A stretch of DNA of 64,000 bases from Symbiodinium natans (Eukaryota > Sar > Dinophyceae > Suessiales > Symbiodiniaceae): positions 178,501 through 242,500 of the forward strand of contig CAJNDS010002795.1 of NCBI GenBank assembly GCA_905221605.1, given 5' to 3'. Every line of letters begins with the position of its first letter. Position 1 is the first letter of the stretch. This document shows, piece by piece, positions 28,461 to 41,100 of the stretch. Both the position numbers and the translations under genes were made by a program. The notes below the pieces were generated by a model that was given only the letters and a program-made list of their open reading frames with translations, was not told the DNA's origin and did not search any database.

Positions 28461-31400
28461 CACAAGAGCAGAGCAGATGAGTCCAGCGCATCGTGCCATC
28501 GTCTCCGGCCCGGGCCCCCCCATTTTCTATCCCGCCGATAAGGAGGAGTGGCTTCTGTCAATTGTTCATACAGGGCCTCTGGAACGGTTAAAGTACCTTC
28601 ACCCAGTAGCCTGTTGAATTCGAACGGATGTGTTGGGTTGTGCACATTGAGTTGCAAGTCTATGGGATTACAAGGGGATTGCATTGGTACTTGTTCAGGC
28701 TTCTGTGTTCTGTCTCCGCCGCTCAAGTGCAGACGGTTTTGAAGGCTTGAAGGTTTCGGGAATCGACGGAACTCGGCAGGCACGGAAGCAGCAGCAAATT
28801 GGTTGCGCCGGGGCAGTTCCCCGACTTTTATACCCATGACTCAGGGTGAGCACACCTTCTCTGGAATTACAACGAGTCGGACGGTCTGCTGATTGGAGTC
28901 CCCTAAACCCTACACCCTAAACACGCTAAACGGCCCTAAACCCTAAACCCTAAACCCTAAACCCTAAACCCTAAACCCTAAACCCTAAACCCTAAACCCT
29001 AAACCCTAAACCTTAGTGCCCGAAGTGTAGCACCTAGCAACCTGAAGGCTTGCGCTGAGACCGGCGCTCTCGGGCGAAGGGGTCCACCAGCGGGGCGAAC
29101 TCTTTGGGAAGCGCCCTTGGCCACACATGGGGGGCCTAAGCCTGGTTGGACACGTGGGGTTTAGGGTTTAGGGTTTAGGGTTTAGGGTTTAGGGTTTAGG
29201 GGTTTAGGGGTTTAGGGGTTTAGGGGTTTAGGGGTTTAGGGGTTTAGGGGTTTAGGGGTGTAGGGGTTTAGGGGTTTAGGGGCTTAGGGGTTTAGGGGTT
29301 TAGGGGTTTAGGGGTTTAGGGGTTTAGGGGTTTAGGGGTTTAGGGGTTTAGGGGTTTAGGGGTTTAGGGGTTTAGGGGTTTAGGGGTTTAGGGTTTAGTG
29401 TTAGGCAAAGCGAAACCCTAAACCATAAACCCTGTGGAAGATTCTGTTGTTTTCGGAGACCCCTGACACAACCATAGCTATTCAGCTATCTACTATTTGC
29501 GTAAGAGCCACCTGTAGAGCTAAACAAGAATATTCAAAAGATGCTCTTCCTATAAGGGCAATGGAGGGCTCATTATCGTTCCATTTTCCAGGGGTGCTTA
29601 AGCAAACTCTGAACCCTAAACCCCAAACCCTAACCGCTAACCCCAAACCCTAAACCCTGAACCCCAAACCCTAAACCCTAACCCCCGGTCCAGGGTTCAC
29701 AGTGCGTTCCGGCTCAGGGTTTGGGGTCGACACGGGGCCAGTTGCGGGGCTTTGGCCTCTACATGAGCTTTGGGGTGACCAGCGTTCGCGTTCAGGGAAA
29801 CGGGTTTTGGGATTTGGGGTTGAGGGCTAGGGTTTGGGGTAAGGACTTAGGGTTAGGGTTTAGGGTTGAAGGCTTAGCATTTGGGGTTCAGGGTTCAGGG
29901 TTGAAGGTGCAGGGGTGGGCCTCTGGCATTTCCCTGATGCCTCTGCATGGCATCGGTTGACGGGCCAAGATTTCCGAAGAATGGGGGCTTAGGGTGCTCA
30001 TGACCCTAAACCCTAAACTCTAAACCCTAAACCCTAAACCCTAAGCCCTAAACCCTGAACCCTAAACCCTAAACCCTAAACCCGAATCAATGGCTTCACA
30101 CCCTAAAATTCCAGGCCCTGGCCCCGGCTGAGTCGGATTCACGACTGCCACCTGTGAAGTCCAACAAAACCCTGACACCCTAAAGCTAAAGCCCCAAAAA
30201 CCTTAAAAACCCGTAGCCCTAAACCCTAAACCCTAAACCCTAAAACCCTAAAACCATAAAACCCGTATCTCCGACATTTCTTTTACACAAACAAAAAAAG
30301 GCCCCGAGGCCGCTGCCCCCCACCGAGGCCGCCGTACAACGGCGCAAGGCGCCGAGCCGGCGCCTACAAAGGAGCTCAGGGGCAAAACGGGGGAAGGGGG
30401 TTTAGGGTTTAGGATTTAGGGGTTTACGGAGTTCAGGGGTACAGAAGTGAAAGTATTAAGCCCGAGCCCATGGAAGAGCTTGAAGCTATGGGAGCGACGG
30501 CAGCACATGCTCAGCCCCATGGAATCCCTAAACCCTGAACTTCAATCCTTAAACCCTTCAAGCTCAGAAGCTTTGAACCCCTATATAACTTCAGGAGAAG
30601 TTTTCAAATCTAGAAACTCCAAACCACCACTTTCGCGAAGGTCCGAGGTATTGGCCTGACCAGCATTGCGGCTCTGGCTGGAGAAAGTCATGTTCCAGCC
30701 TCTGGCATTTGCAACTGACGGGCTTGGAGAAGGCTCAGTTTTCAGAGCATCGGGTTTCTTGGATAGGCGACAAGCGCTTGCACGTTCGGACAGGAGGAGC
30801 TGAGACGGAGGACAGAGGCTGTCAGGGCAGGCCATTCTGCATGTGTGGAATTAGAACGCGCTTTGCCCCACCACCTGCCGTGCAGGTCCTACAAGAGGAA
30901 TTACGAAACTGGCCGAACATGAAGCAAAGATGCAAGTCTCCACCAAGAACTAACTCCCCCTGAGATCGGCAAGTCCAGGTGGCCGACTTGACAGGTCTGG
31001 GCAGCACGCCGCCAGACCAGCCTCCTCCCGCTGCTTGTCCTTGCAAAGTGAGCTTATGGGCTTCTTATTGTCTAGTATTCCCAGTGTTTCCTAGCTCATG
31101 GATTGAAAGTCGAAGTATTCCCAATGTTCAACAGTTCGGACTGCGGGGTGATATCTCTGGATCTCAGCGCAGCGAGCACGATCACTGGGTGTGGGAAGCA
31201 CCCTTGAGCCTCCCCATGAAAGCCCAGCTCCCACTGCGAGCCTCCTCGACCCCTCCCGGGAGTGCGTCGGTGGAGGGCCGGATTTCGGCATAGAACCCAA
31301 AGCCGTACTTCAGCCTGCCGACGGGTGGCGTAGTCTACTCATGTCAAAGTAAGAATACTCCCTAACTAAACTCCCTAAACTCCCTAAACTCGCTAAACTC

Positions 31401-33339
31401 CCAAAACTCCCTAACTCCCTAAGCTCCCTAAACTCTCTAAACTCCCTAAACTTCCTAAACCCACACCTTAAACCCTCAATAGCCCTCCATAGTGGGGGGG
31501 GGATCCCTTAAGGGGCTCTCTCGGGCTCCCCAATGCCCGAGTGTGAACCTTGGGGGTTGTTGTGTGGCCTTAAGGGGTTTAAGGCTTGGGGTTTCGGGTT
31601 TAGGGTTTAGCGTTTAGGTTTAAGGAACCAACGCATTCGAGGTTGCCGTCCGAGGACACAACGTGCACTTGTCCGACGAGGAGAGGGCTCGGATATTGGA
31701 GTTTCGTCTTGCGAGCTGGAATTTGGTGCAACTCCCTGAAATTTATGCCCTGACCCCAGGCAAACTCTTCCCATCGACTATCTTGTGAGTCTTTTGAGGT
31801 GTCACCTGCCAAAGTGATACAAGTACATCCCAGGCAGGGTTCGCAGCGTCCTCGATAGCTCAAGAGACAAGTGACGCTCAAATGAGCTTGCCGCTTGAAT
31901 TCGCGCTGGCAAGCATAAAGAAAAGAGTCTCGAGGTCGGGTCATGGTGGATTTGGATGCTGTGCTCCATCCTCACACCGTCATGCGCTTGCTGTCCACGT
32001 CTTGCACCGCGGCTTGGGCCCCGCGTGCTCCTGCACTGGACTTGGTCACTCAGGACTAGCGCCGACGAGGTGCCGCGAGACCCTTGGGGAGCTCACAGAG
32101 GTTTGGGCAGCTACTTCCAGCTCCTCGTGACATCCAATGACATCCGCATTGACGATGCTGTCGCCACCACGCGCACATCAGCGATCGTCCCGGCTGAGAA
32201 CGAATATGGTATCGTCCAAGAAGTACACCCTGGCAATCCTTGGACGCAAGCTTCCACCACAAACCCCAGGGAGGCCTGGAGCCCTTGCAAGTATTTGGAG
32301 GTTGCTTGACGAGAAGGGATCTTGGCGACTGGGTCAGGGTGTGGGGGTTTGCAGATGTGGGGACTTTCGGGCTTCGGGCTCTGGGTTTGTTTGGCTCGTC
32401 GGAAGTGTGCAGATTGTTGCCAGTTCTTGGGGTTCGGGGTGTTGGGGTTTTTTGCTTGTGGATTCGGAACTTCGGGATCGGGGGCGGGGGGGACCCGGAA
32501 GCGCCATGGCTTGACCAAGCGGGTCCCCAAATGTGGGCCCTGGACCTATTTTGGAAGTGTATGGGAACCGACAAGTATCTATGTAAGATCTAGAATATAT
32601 ACTATATCTTTTTCCTCGAGGTAGAAAACAATGGAAATATATTTACCTTCCGCGGAACCCTTCCGCAGACCTTCCGCGCCTCGAAAGCTAGCTTCCACGG
32701 GGCATGTTTTTACAGCTTCCTTCCGCGGACCCTTCTGCGGAGCCACTTTCGTGTGAATTCGTACAGCTACTTCCGCACAGTACGTTTGTAGTTTTTGACA
32801 CGTGTCCCCTGGTTCCGGAACGACGCTCGATGTTGAAGCCGCGCTGTGGACATTTGGGGCTGAAAGGTTCATAAGTTCAGAACGTTTAAGACGGAGCCTC
32901 CGCGAGAAGTTGCTTCCGCGAACCCTCCCGCACGCTTCCGCTTAAGGGGCCAATTTAAAAGAGAAGAGAAAAACAGCCCCTTAAAATCCCCCAAACTACG
33001 TTCTCCTGTTCATTAATCTCACACATGTCACTCGCTGCATTCGTTCATTTCTACCATAATTCACTTCATTCTCTACGTAATAACGCAAAAATACGAGCGC
33101 GGAAAAAAGAACTATACTACACGCGCTGTTATGTTCATGTCATATTGAATTTCGTGCATCATCTCAGTCGTTACAGTGAGTGCGAGTGTGAGTGTGAGTG
33201 TGAGCGCGAGCGTGAGCGTAAGTGTGAGTGTGAACGCGGGTGTGAGCGAGAGCGAGAGCAGGAGCGAGAGCGAGAGCGAGAGCGAGAGCGAGAGCGAGAG
33301 CAGGAGCGAGAGCGAGAGCGAGGAGTGGGAGTGGGAGTG

Positions 33340-33385
<46 letters not shown>

Positions 33386-35035
33386 CGAGAGCGAGAGTGA
33401 GATTCAAAGTGACTGAGCACGAGCGACAGGGCGTGGTGACGATTGCGACTTGGCCCCCCGTGGCTTTCGGGGCTTTTCCAGCCTCCTCACACAAGCCGTT
33501 AAAGGCACCATGCCACTCAAACAACCCTGTTCTATAGGCAACCTGCAAGTAGTCCCCTCTAGGTTGCTAGGGAGTTTAGGGCTGGGCTGTAGCTTTCAGT
33601 GCTCCCGCCATCTTATGTTGGAACCACGTTTCTTCTTCAAAAGCAGTCCTGGCCATCAGCCTATCTTCAACCCTGAACCTACTAAACCTGAAACCCGAAA
33701 CCCTAAACCCTAAACCCGAAGCCCTTCACCCTAAAGTGCCCCGAACCGAGCTGCCAAGCGTCAGGTCTCCCTCGCACAGGTACGGCACGCGAGTGAGGGC
33801 CTCTTCGCCATGCAAGCGCCAGGGGCAGATAGGGCCTAGGGTCGTAAGACCTCAACCCTGAAGCCTCAAGCCAGGCAAAGCACCCCAAGCTGCAAGTCAA
33901 GAGGCTGGATGTTTTGGGGCTTCTCTTGGGGCTTCTTAGGGCAGTCTTTTGGGGCTTCTTCTATTTGAATGCTATTTGCATGTATTTTCAATACTTACAC
34001 AACAATTCTATAAAACAACATGTTTTTGGCTTCTGAGGGCTTCTGAGGGGCTTCTTAGGGCTTACCCCAAAAAAACCAACACAGCTTCACTGGAGGGATC
34101 AGGGCCTGCATCGTGAGCACCCCTACCTCCGTTCAGGGGCCGAACAAAAACGCTCATCCCTAGACCTCAAAGAGTTCAAGGGGGTTCAGAGTTCAGGGTT
34201 TCGGGTTTAGGGAAACCTGAAACCCTAAACCCTGAAACCCTAAACCCCTTCTTGGGCATTCGGTCTCCCGCGCCTCAAGCCGGAATCCCATGGGCCGGAG
34301 CACCTTCGGGGCACTTTACCCGATGTGTGCATGTGTATACAAAGCCTATGAACCCTATAAACCCTATGAACCCCAGAAACCCTAAACCCTAACCCTACAC
34401 ACTCAATCCTAAAACCTAAACCCTAACCCTAAACCCTAGAAACCCTGGAAGACCCCCCCACCTTGCTCCAGAGTTCCTCCACGGTTTCTTCCCAGGTCCC
34501 GTCTCCTGAGGCTAAACCCGAAACCCTAAACCCGAAACCCTAAACCCGAAACCCTAAACCCTGAATCCTAAACCCTGAACCTAAGGTTGCGAGTTCATTT
34601 TTCTTCACCCAGACCCCTAAACCCTAAACCCTAAACCCTAAACCCTAGAGACTAGACCCTATGCGAGTTCTTTCTTCTTTTCCTTTTTTATGGGGTGGTG
34701 GTTCGGGGTTCGTTTAGGATTTTATCGGGGTTTAGGATTTGCGGCTTCGGGTTTAAGTACTAAGGTTTGGGCTGGAACTCTTGGGGGCTTGGGATCTTTT
34801 TGTAAGTGAAGGTATCGCCTTTATGAAATCTGCCTGTAAGGAGGAGTCTAGTTTTAGAGTAATCCGCGTAGGTTTAGGAAAGGTGTCTATGTGAGGCCAC
34901 CTGCATGCCTTAAAGCAGGTTGAGAGGGAAACGTTTTCAAAACTCTGCAAGGAGGCAACTGCATACAATAAGCCAACTGAGCCCGTAACCCTGAACTCCA
35001 AACCATGAATTCCAAACCCCTCACAAACCCTCAGC

Positions 35036-35110
<75 letters not shown>

Positions 35111-38100
35111 GCGTCCTCAATCCCCGAACCTCCAAAACCCTAAACCCTAAACCCTAAACTCTAACCGAAACCCTAAACTAAACCCTAAACCCTCAACCCT
35201 AAGTAACTACCTAACCCCCCAAGCCCTAAGCCCCTGTCAGCGGCTCGCCTTAAACATGCATTAAGGGCCCCAAGAGCTGGTCCAGGTTGGGGCGTGGAGG
35301 ATGGGGATTGCGGGTTTGGGGCCCTCGAAACGCAACTCCAATGGGAACGGCAAACTCTAAACCCTGAACCTCAAACCCCTGAACTCCTCAACCCCTCAAC
35401 CCCTAAACCTCTCAACCCCTAGACCCCTAAACCCTAAACCTCTCAACCCTAAACCCGTAAACCCCTCAACCCCTAAACCCCTAAACCTCAACCCCTAAAC
35501 CCCTCAACCCCTCAACCCCGAAACCCCTAAACCCCTAAACCCCTCAACCGCTCAACCCCTAAACCCCTCAACCCCTCATCCCCTAAACCCCTAAACCCCT
35601 AAACCCCTAAACCCTTCAACCCCTAAACCGCTCAACCCCTAAACCCCTAAACCCCTAAACCCCCAAAACCAGCTGAGCCTTGCCAGGGCGCTCGCAAGCG
35701 GCAGCTTCTCCTCGGGCTGCAGCCGGAAAATGCCCTGCCTCAGTCGGCTTCGAGGTCGCCCAGAAGCCTCAACCTTTAGGGTTTCTTAGGGTTTGCGGTT
35801 TTGGGGTTCAGAGTTTAGGGTTTAGGGTTTAGGTTTAGGGGTTTAGGGGTTTAGGGGTTTAGGGGTTTAGGGGTTTAGGGGTTTAGGGGTTTAGGGGTTT
35901 AGGGGTTTAGGGGTTTAGGGGTTTAGGGGTTTAGGGGTTTAGGGGTTTAGGGGTTGAGGGGTTGAGGGGTTGAGGGGTTGAGGGGTTGAGGGGTTTAGGG
36001 GTTTAGGGGTTTAGGGCTAGCGCCCCAAAAGCCAAACCTCGGCTAAACCCAAAACTGCCCCATGTTCAGAGTAACCCTCCTCCCCCCCCCCGCCACGTCG
36101 CGACGATAGTGTGGGTTCATGGTTGTGCGTTTATAGGGTTGAGGGCTCAGAACGCAAGGCTTCCCAAGGACTCGTCTTTTGAGGTGTTTGGTCTTGACCC
36201 GTACACCTTCAACCCTAAACCTAAAACCTCAAATCCTCAACCCCTAAAGCCCTATCCTTAAACCCCACGCCCTGGACCTTCGACCCGAGACCCTGAACCC
36301 TCCCCTGAGTTTTACCTTTGTTTCGGGGCACCGAAGTTCCGTAAAGCATCCCCACCTCAAAGCCGAGGAGCTCCACAAAAGGGCGGAAAGGGAGCACCAC
36401 TGCCAGGATCAGCCTCTATGTCTTTGGTTCAGGGATCAAGGGGGTTTAGGGTTGTGGATCTGGGGTCTAGAGCTTGAGGCTGCAGGTCTGCAGGTCAGGT
36501 CAGCAAGGGGTTGTAGTATATGAAAGGCAACATGGGACCCGTTTAGTGCAGGGCTCTAGGGATGTATAGGACATAGGGTTTACGGTGAACAACCAGCGTT
36601 TCCCTCAAAGCAGGAAGCACAGCACCAGCCAAGCCTGCCGCCGGGTTTGAGTCTCTGGCGAAGCTCCTGCAAGCTAAGCTGAACCCTACACGGGCAGGTA
36701 TCTAAACTAATCCCTTCCCCCTAGTATCAACACACCCCTGGTACTAAAAACCCCCTGACCCCAAAGCCCGATCCCGTACCCGCCCCAATTAAAACCTCTA
36801 CCGAACTTGGGGATTAGGGGGGGTCGGAAGCCTGAAGCGAAACCTGAACCCGGACTCTGAAAACCCTTAAAACTCAAATTCCTCTCAGTCCCTGGGCTTA
36901 GGGTCTTCCAGCAAGCTGCAATAGAGAAGTTTGTTCGGACATTCGACGAGAACCCCCCCCCAGGAGTGGGAGGCGTTAATATTCGAGGGAAGGGATTAGG
37001 CCCTTTGTCGGCTACAGAAATAGCAGGGCTAGTATTTCGATACTCTGAAAGCGATGTCGGGCCCAAGAACCCTCAGCACAAAATGAAGTACTTCGAGCCT
37101 GTCGCCCTGAATCCCAAAAGAAGTATTGCGAGTTGGACGCCCTAAGCTGCCACCCCAAACGCAAGTCCCTTTCCACCAGCGCAAACCTCGTCCTCCAAAA
37201 GTAAAATTCACAGCCCATCACCTCATTTTTTTCAAATTTTCAATCCGAAACTTTACATCTGGCATGCCTTCTTGTTCGCCTTTTCACTGAAGAATTCCAT
37301 TTTACAATATCATTTAAAGGAGTTATGCCATTAAGCAGCAAGAGAGGCAAGACAAGCTTTAAATGGTATAAATCCCAAGTGGCGTATTTCATACTGCGGC
37401 ATACTCTACGTCTAGCACGCCGTGAAGTTTCAGCGTTTCCTATCTTCGACTCAGTTCGAGCGCACGCCCACCAACAGGGTCGTTTGCTACACAGCTGTTT
37501 CCTCTGCTGTTTAACGCTGGTATTGTTCACCTGCCGGTTGGGCAGCTGCTGTTGAGCTGGCTGTGAATGGCTCGAATGTGCATTTGAAGCGGCTGGCGCA
37601 GTAGCTGATTCTTGTTGCAGCTTTGAACGATAAGCAAACAAAATGGAATCCGCAATCTCCAGCTGCGCGGTTGGTAAGGTCTACCCAGGTCCTGGCTCAC
37701 CCAGCTGCTTTTTGGAAAGTGTCCCGAGACGCATCAAAACCACTTTTAAAAAAGTGCACTTTCAATTTGCCACCAGCCACGCTGCAGACAGGCTTCTGGG
37801 GGCTTCAGGTTTGAGGCTTCAGGGTTAAGGGTTTAGGATTTCGGGCTAAGGGTTTAGTGCGGATTAGGTCATGAGTCAAATGTTGGGCAAGATTGTGTCA
37901 GATAAAGGTCTAGTTGATTTTGCAGCCCGCGGATTTTCGAAAAAAAAAATGTACATTATCCTACTGTACTTCATGGCAAGAACAACTTACACATGATAAA
38001 CTTAACAAACAACTTAGTAAAATTTCAAGTCAAATTCTACCCCAGATAAAGCTATGGTTGTCTGCAGGTAAAGCATGAAAAAGAAAGGTTTAAATCAACA

Positions 38101-41100
38101 TACACAAACAACAATGAAACATTTTATGTTAAAACTGGTGATAAAAATTTAAGTATTCCTAATGATGAGTATGATAATTTTGCTACATGCTTGTAGTAGT
38201 TATGCAGTGGTATATAGCAGGATGAACACCAGTTTTTGCAACTAGACACCAGGCGGTTTAGGTGTTGATTCTCCGTCATTTCTCAACGCAAAAGGCTTTT
38301 GTACTTTTATTAAGGCATCTAGTTTCAATAGTAAAACTATCAGATCTCAGGTTTACTAGAAAAACAAACTCAAAATACATGCACTACAGAAAAAATGGGT
38401 TAAAAAGTCTTGAGGGGCAAAGCCGAGGACAACGAAAGCTAGTCCAGATTGACGCCAATATGGATTAGACGCACCGCACACCACGACCATAACCACCACG
38501 TCAGAGCACCGAACTCCACACTCCACCACACCCCCCACACACAGACAGAGAGACAGAGAGACAGACATAGAGACAGAGAGACAGAGACAGAGACGCATGT
38601 GCGCTCGGAGACCGTGATCCAGGTTCGAAACGCGCGCTTCAGGGAACGCCTGCTCATACAGACCGTGTTTACCAAACGATTCGATGAATGGCGGGGCCCT
38701 TGTTTGTTCTTGTTTAAGGAAACTGACCGATACTTTCAACACCGGCCCCCTCCCCAAATTACCTGAATCTACGACCCCCATCTCCCTCAACATTTTCACG
38801 ACAGCCTGGTGGTTCGGCAGTTTACTTGGGTCATGAGCACCCATGAACCTCCAAGTGGTCGGTTTCGGTTCCAGGGAGGGTGTTCAGAGGCTCGGTCTTC
38901 CCAAGGCCACTTTGTCTGACAGCAGCAGGTCGTGAATTCCGCGGTGCACAGGGCTTAGGGCTTAGGGTTCAGGGTTTTAGGGTTTAGGGTTCAGGGGTTT
39001 AGGGTTTAGGGTTTAGGGTTTAGGGTTTAGGGTTTAGGGTTTAGGGTTTAGGGTTTATCGGGTTTGGGGCTTAGAGAGACATGCGTGCGTAGTCCTGAAG
39101 CAGCGAGAGAGGCCGCGAACAGCGGTCCAACACGTTCCTTTGCAGGGCTTAAGTCCAAGAAGCTTTCCTAGAACCCTATCCTATCTGAGAGGTTTCATGG
39201 TTTGGGGTTTCGGATTAAGGTATGGCTGAAGAACTGACCAAGAAGGTGAATCTGCTGTTTCGAGTTCAGGGCGGAAAGCCGCTGGCGCAGCAAGGCTTCT
39301 GGGCTTCTAATTCTTCAGGATGTTAGGGTTGCACGGTTGAGGACAAGAAAGAAAAGGACGTCTTTGGCCACAGGGCCTTTCGGCTTTCCTGGTCCCAGCG
39401 GCATGAGGGCGATGCAGTCGAAGGTACCGCCCCGTCCCAGTGGAATCTCCGCTTCCCTGGCGATAGCCTCAAATGGTTTAGGGTTTAGGGTTTAGGGTCT
39501 GGGGTGTTAAGGTTTTAAGGTTTAGGGCTTAGGGTTTAGGGTTTAGGGTTTAGGGTTTAGGGTTTAGGGTTGTTTTGTTTTGGGGGGCGAAAGACGTGCT
39601 ATGTTCCGCCCTATTTTGGGGCACAGCAAACAAGAGCCCATAACTCCCCCAGCTCAAGGATGATAGCAGGCTTCAATGGCAAAATTCCATGCGCGGGCTT
39701 GAAAGTCGAAAGTCGAAAGTTCATGCAAAATCGGTCTTAAACCCAAAACCCTAAACCTTAAGTTGTTTAAGTACTAACTAAGCCTGCAATGAAAGTCTTG
39801 TTTAAGCCCGAACCTTAAACACTAAACCTTGAACCCCTCATACACCGAACCCAAAGCCCGCCTCCAAACCGGAGAGGTCAGCAGCCGGGACCACCGGCAG
39901 CCCGCGGCGGCGGAGGTGGGCGACCATGGGCCGGCCTCAGCAGGTCTAGGGTCTAGGGGCTCGGAATTTAGGGGTTCGGGGGTTGAGGAAGGTTCAGAGG
40001 TGCAGGGTTTAGGTTTAGGAAGGGTCAGAGGTTCAGGATGAAGGAATTGTACCATCAGCGATTCAGTCTTCTGGGCTTAGGCCCCACCCTAAACCCTAAA
40101 CCCTAAAAGGGGGCTCCCAGGTTTTGAAGGTTTCGGGGGTCCTAGATGGGTCAGGGGGGTTTTTGGGGGTCTCAGCCAGGAAGGTCTCACGGGTTCCAGG
40201 CAGGGTCTATGCAGTCCCCGAGGCCAACGGCATCAACGGCTGCCCCCCCCTGAACCTAAAATCGACGCAGCCCGCGGCCACGCGGCTCACTTCCGTCACG
40301 AGCACGCGGTCAAACAGCGAGGCCAGCTGTAGGGTTACTGATCCGGTCCTTGGTGAGTGACATGTTCTTAAAGAGGTCGCAGAGCAATCGAATGTTACGA
40401 CGCAAAATGTTTCTCATCTGGCGTGCTGCGCAAGGTTTGATGACTGCAGACGAGAGCAAAAAAACAACAACGGGTAAGAAGGCCAACTTCGAGAGTAGAA
40501 AGAGATGAAGAAACGATGGGTCGTCTTGGCTAGGTATCTTAGTTAGGAACAAGTTCCGCAAAACGATTTTTACATAGTATCTGTTGTGAGTAGAGAAAGA
40601 ACTTGAAGCAGCCTGTACTGATATTGATATCGAAGATGTCTACAATAAAATTTTGGGTCGCTTTTTAAGGGTGCCGTATCCAAAAAGGAATCCAAGCTTA
40701 GAGAACCCACAAAAGGTAGAACTCGGCTTTGAAAGAACGACATCGAAGAAGGCATCTGAAGGTAAAAAGAAGGCAATACGGTACCTCTCAAATAAAAAAC
40801 CCGAAACCCGGTAAACACCTTACAAGAATAAGACCTCAAAATCCCTCAGACCCCTAAACGCCTCAGAAATCCCGTGAACCTCAAAAATTCCCACAAAAAA
40901 AACCTAACAACCCCTAAAAACCCCTGAAAACCCCTTGGGCCGGGCATCCCCGCCCCAACATCCAGCAGCGCACCCCCAGGGCGTGAGCCCAGAAGCCGGC
41001 GCGCCTGTTCCGTGCTGAGCACCTGGGCGCTCTCTTCAGGGGTTTGGGGTTTGTGGTTTGTGGTTCAGGGTTTGAGGTTTGGGGGCTTAGGTTTGGGGTT

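Noticed and set aside
33025-33548. Arg/Glu/Ser repeat ORFs resembling RS-domain proteins
   Set aside because: The frames are the GAGNG microsatellite read in several registers and lack unique flanking domains.
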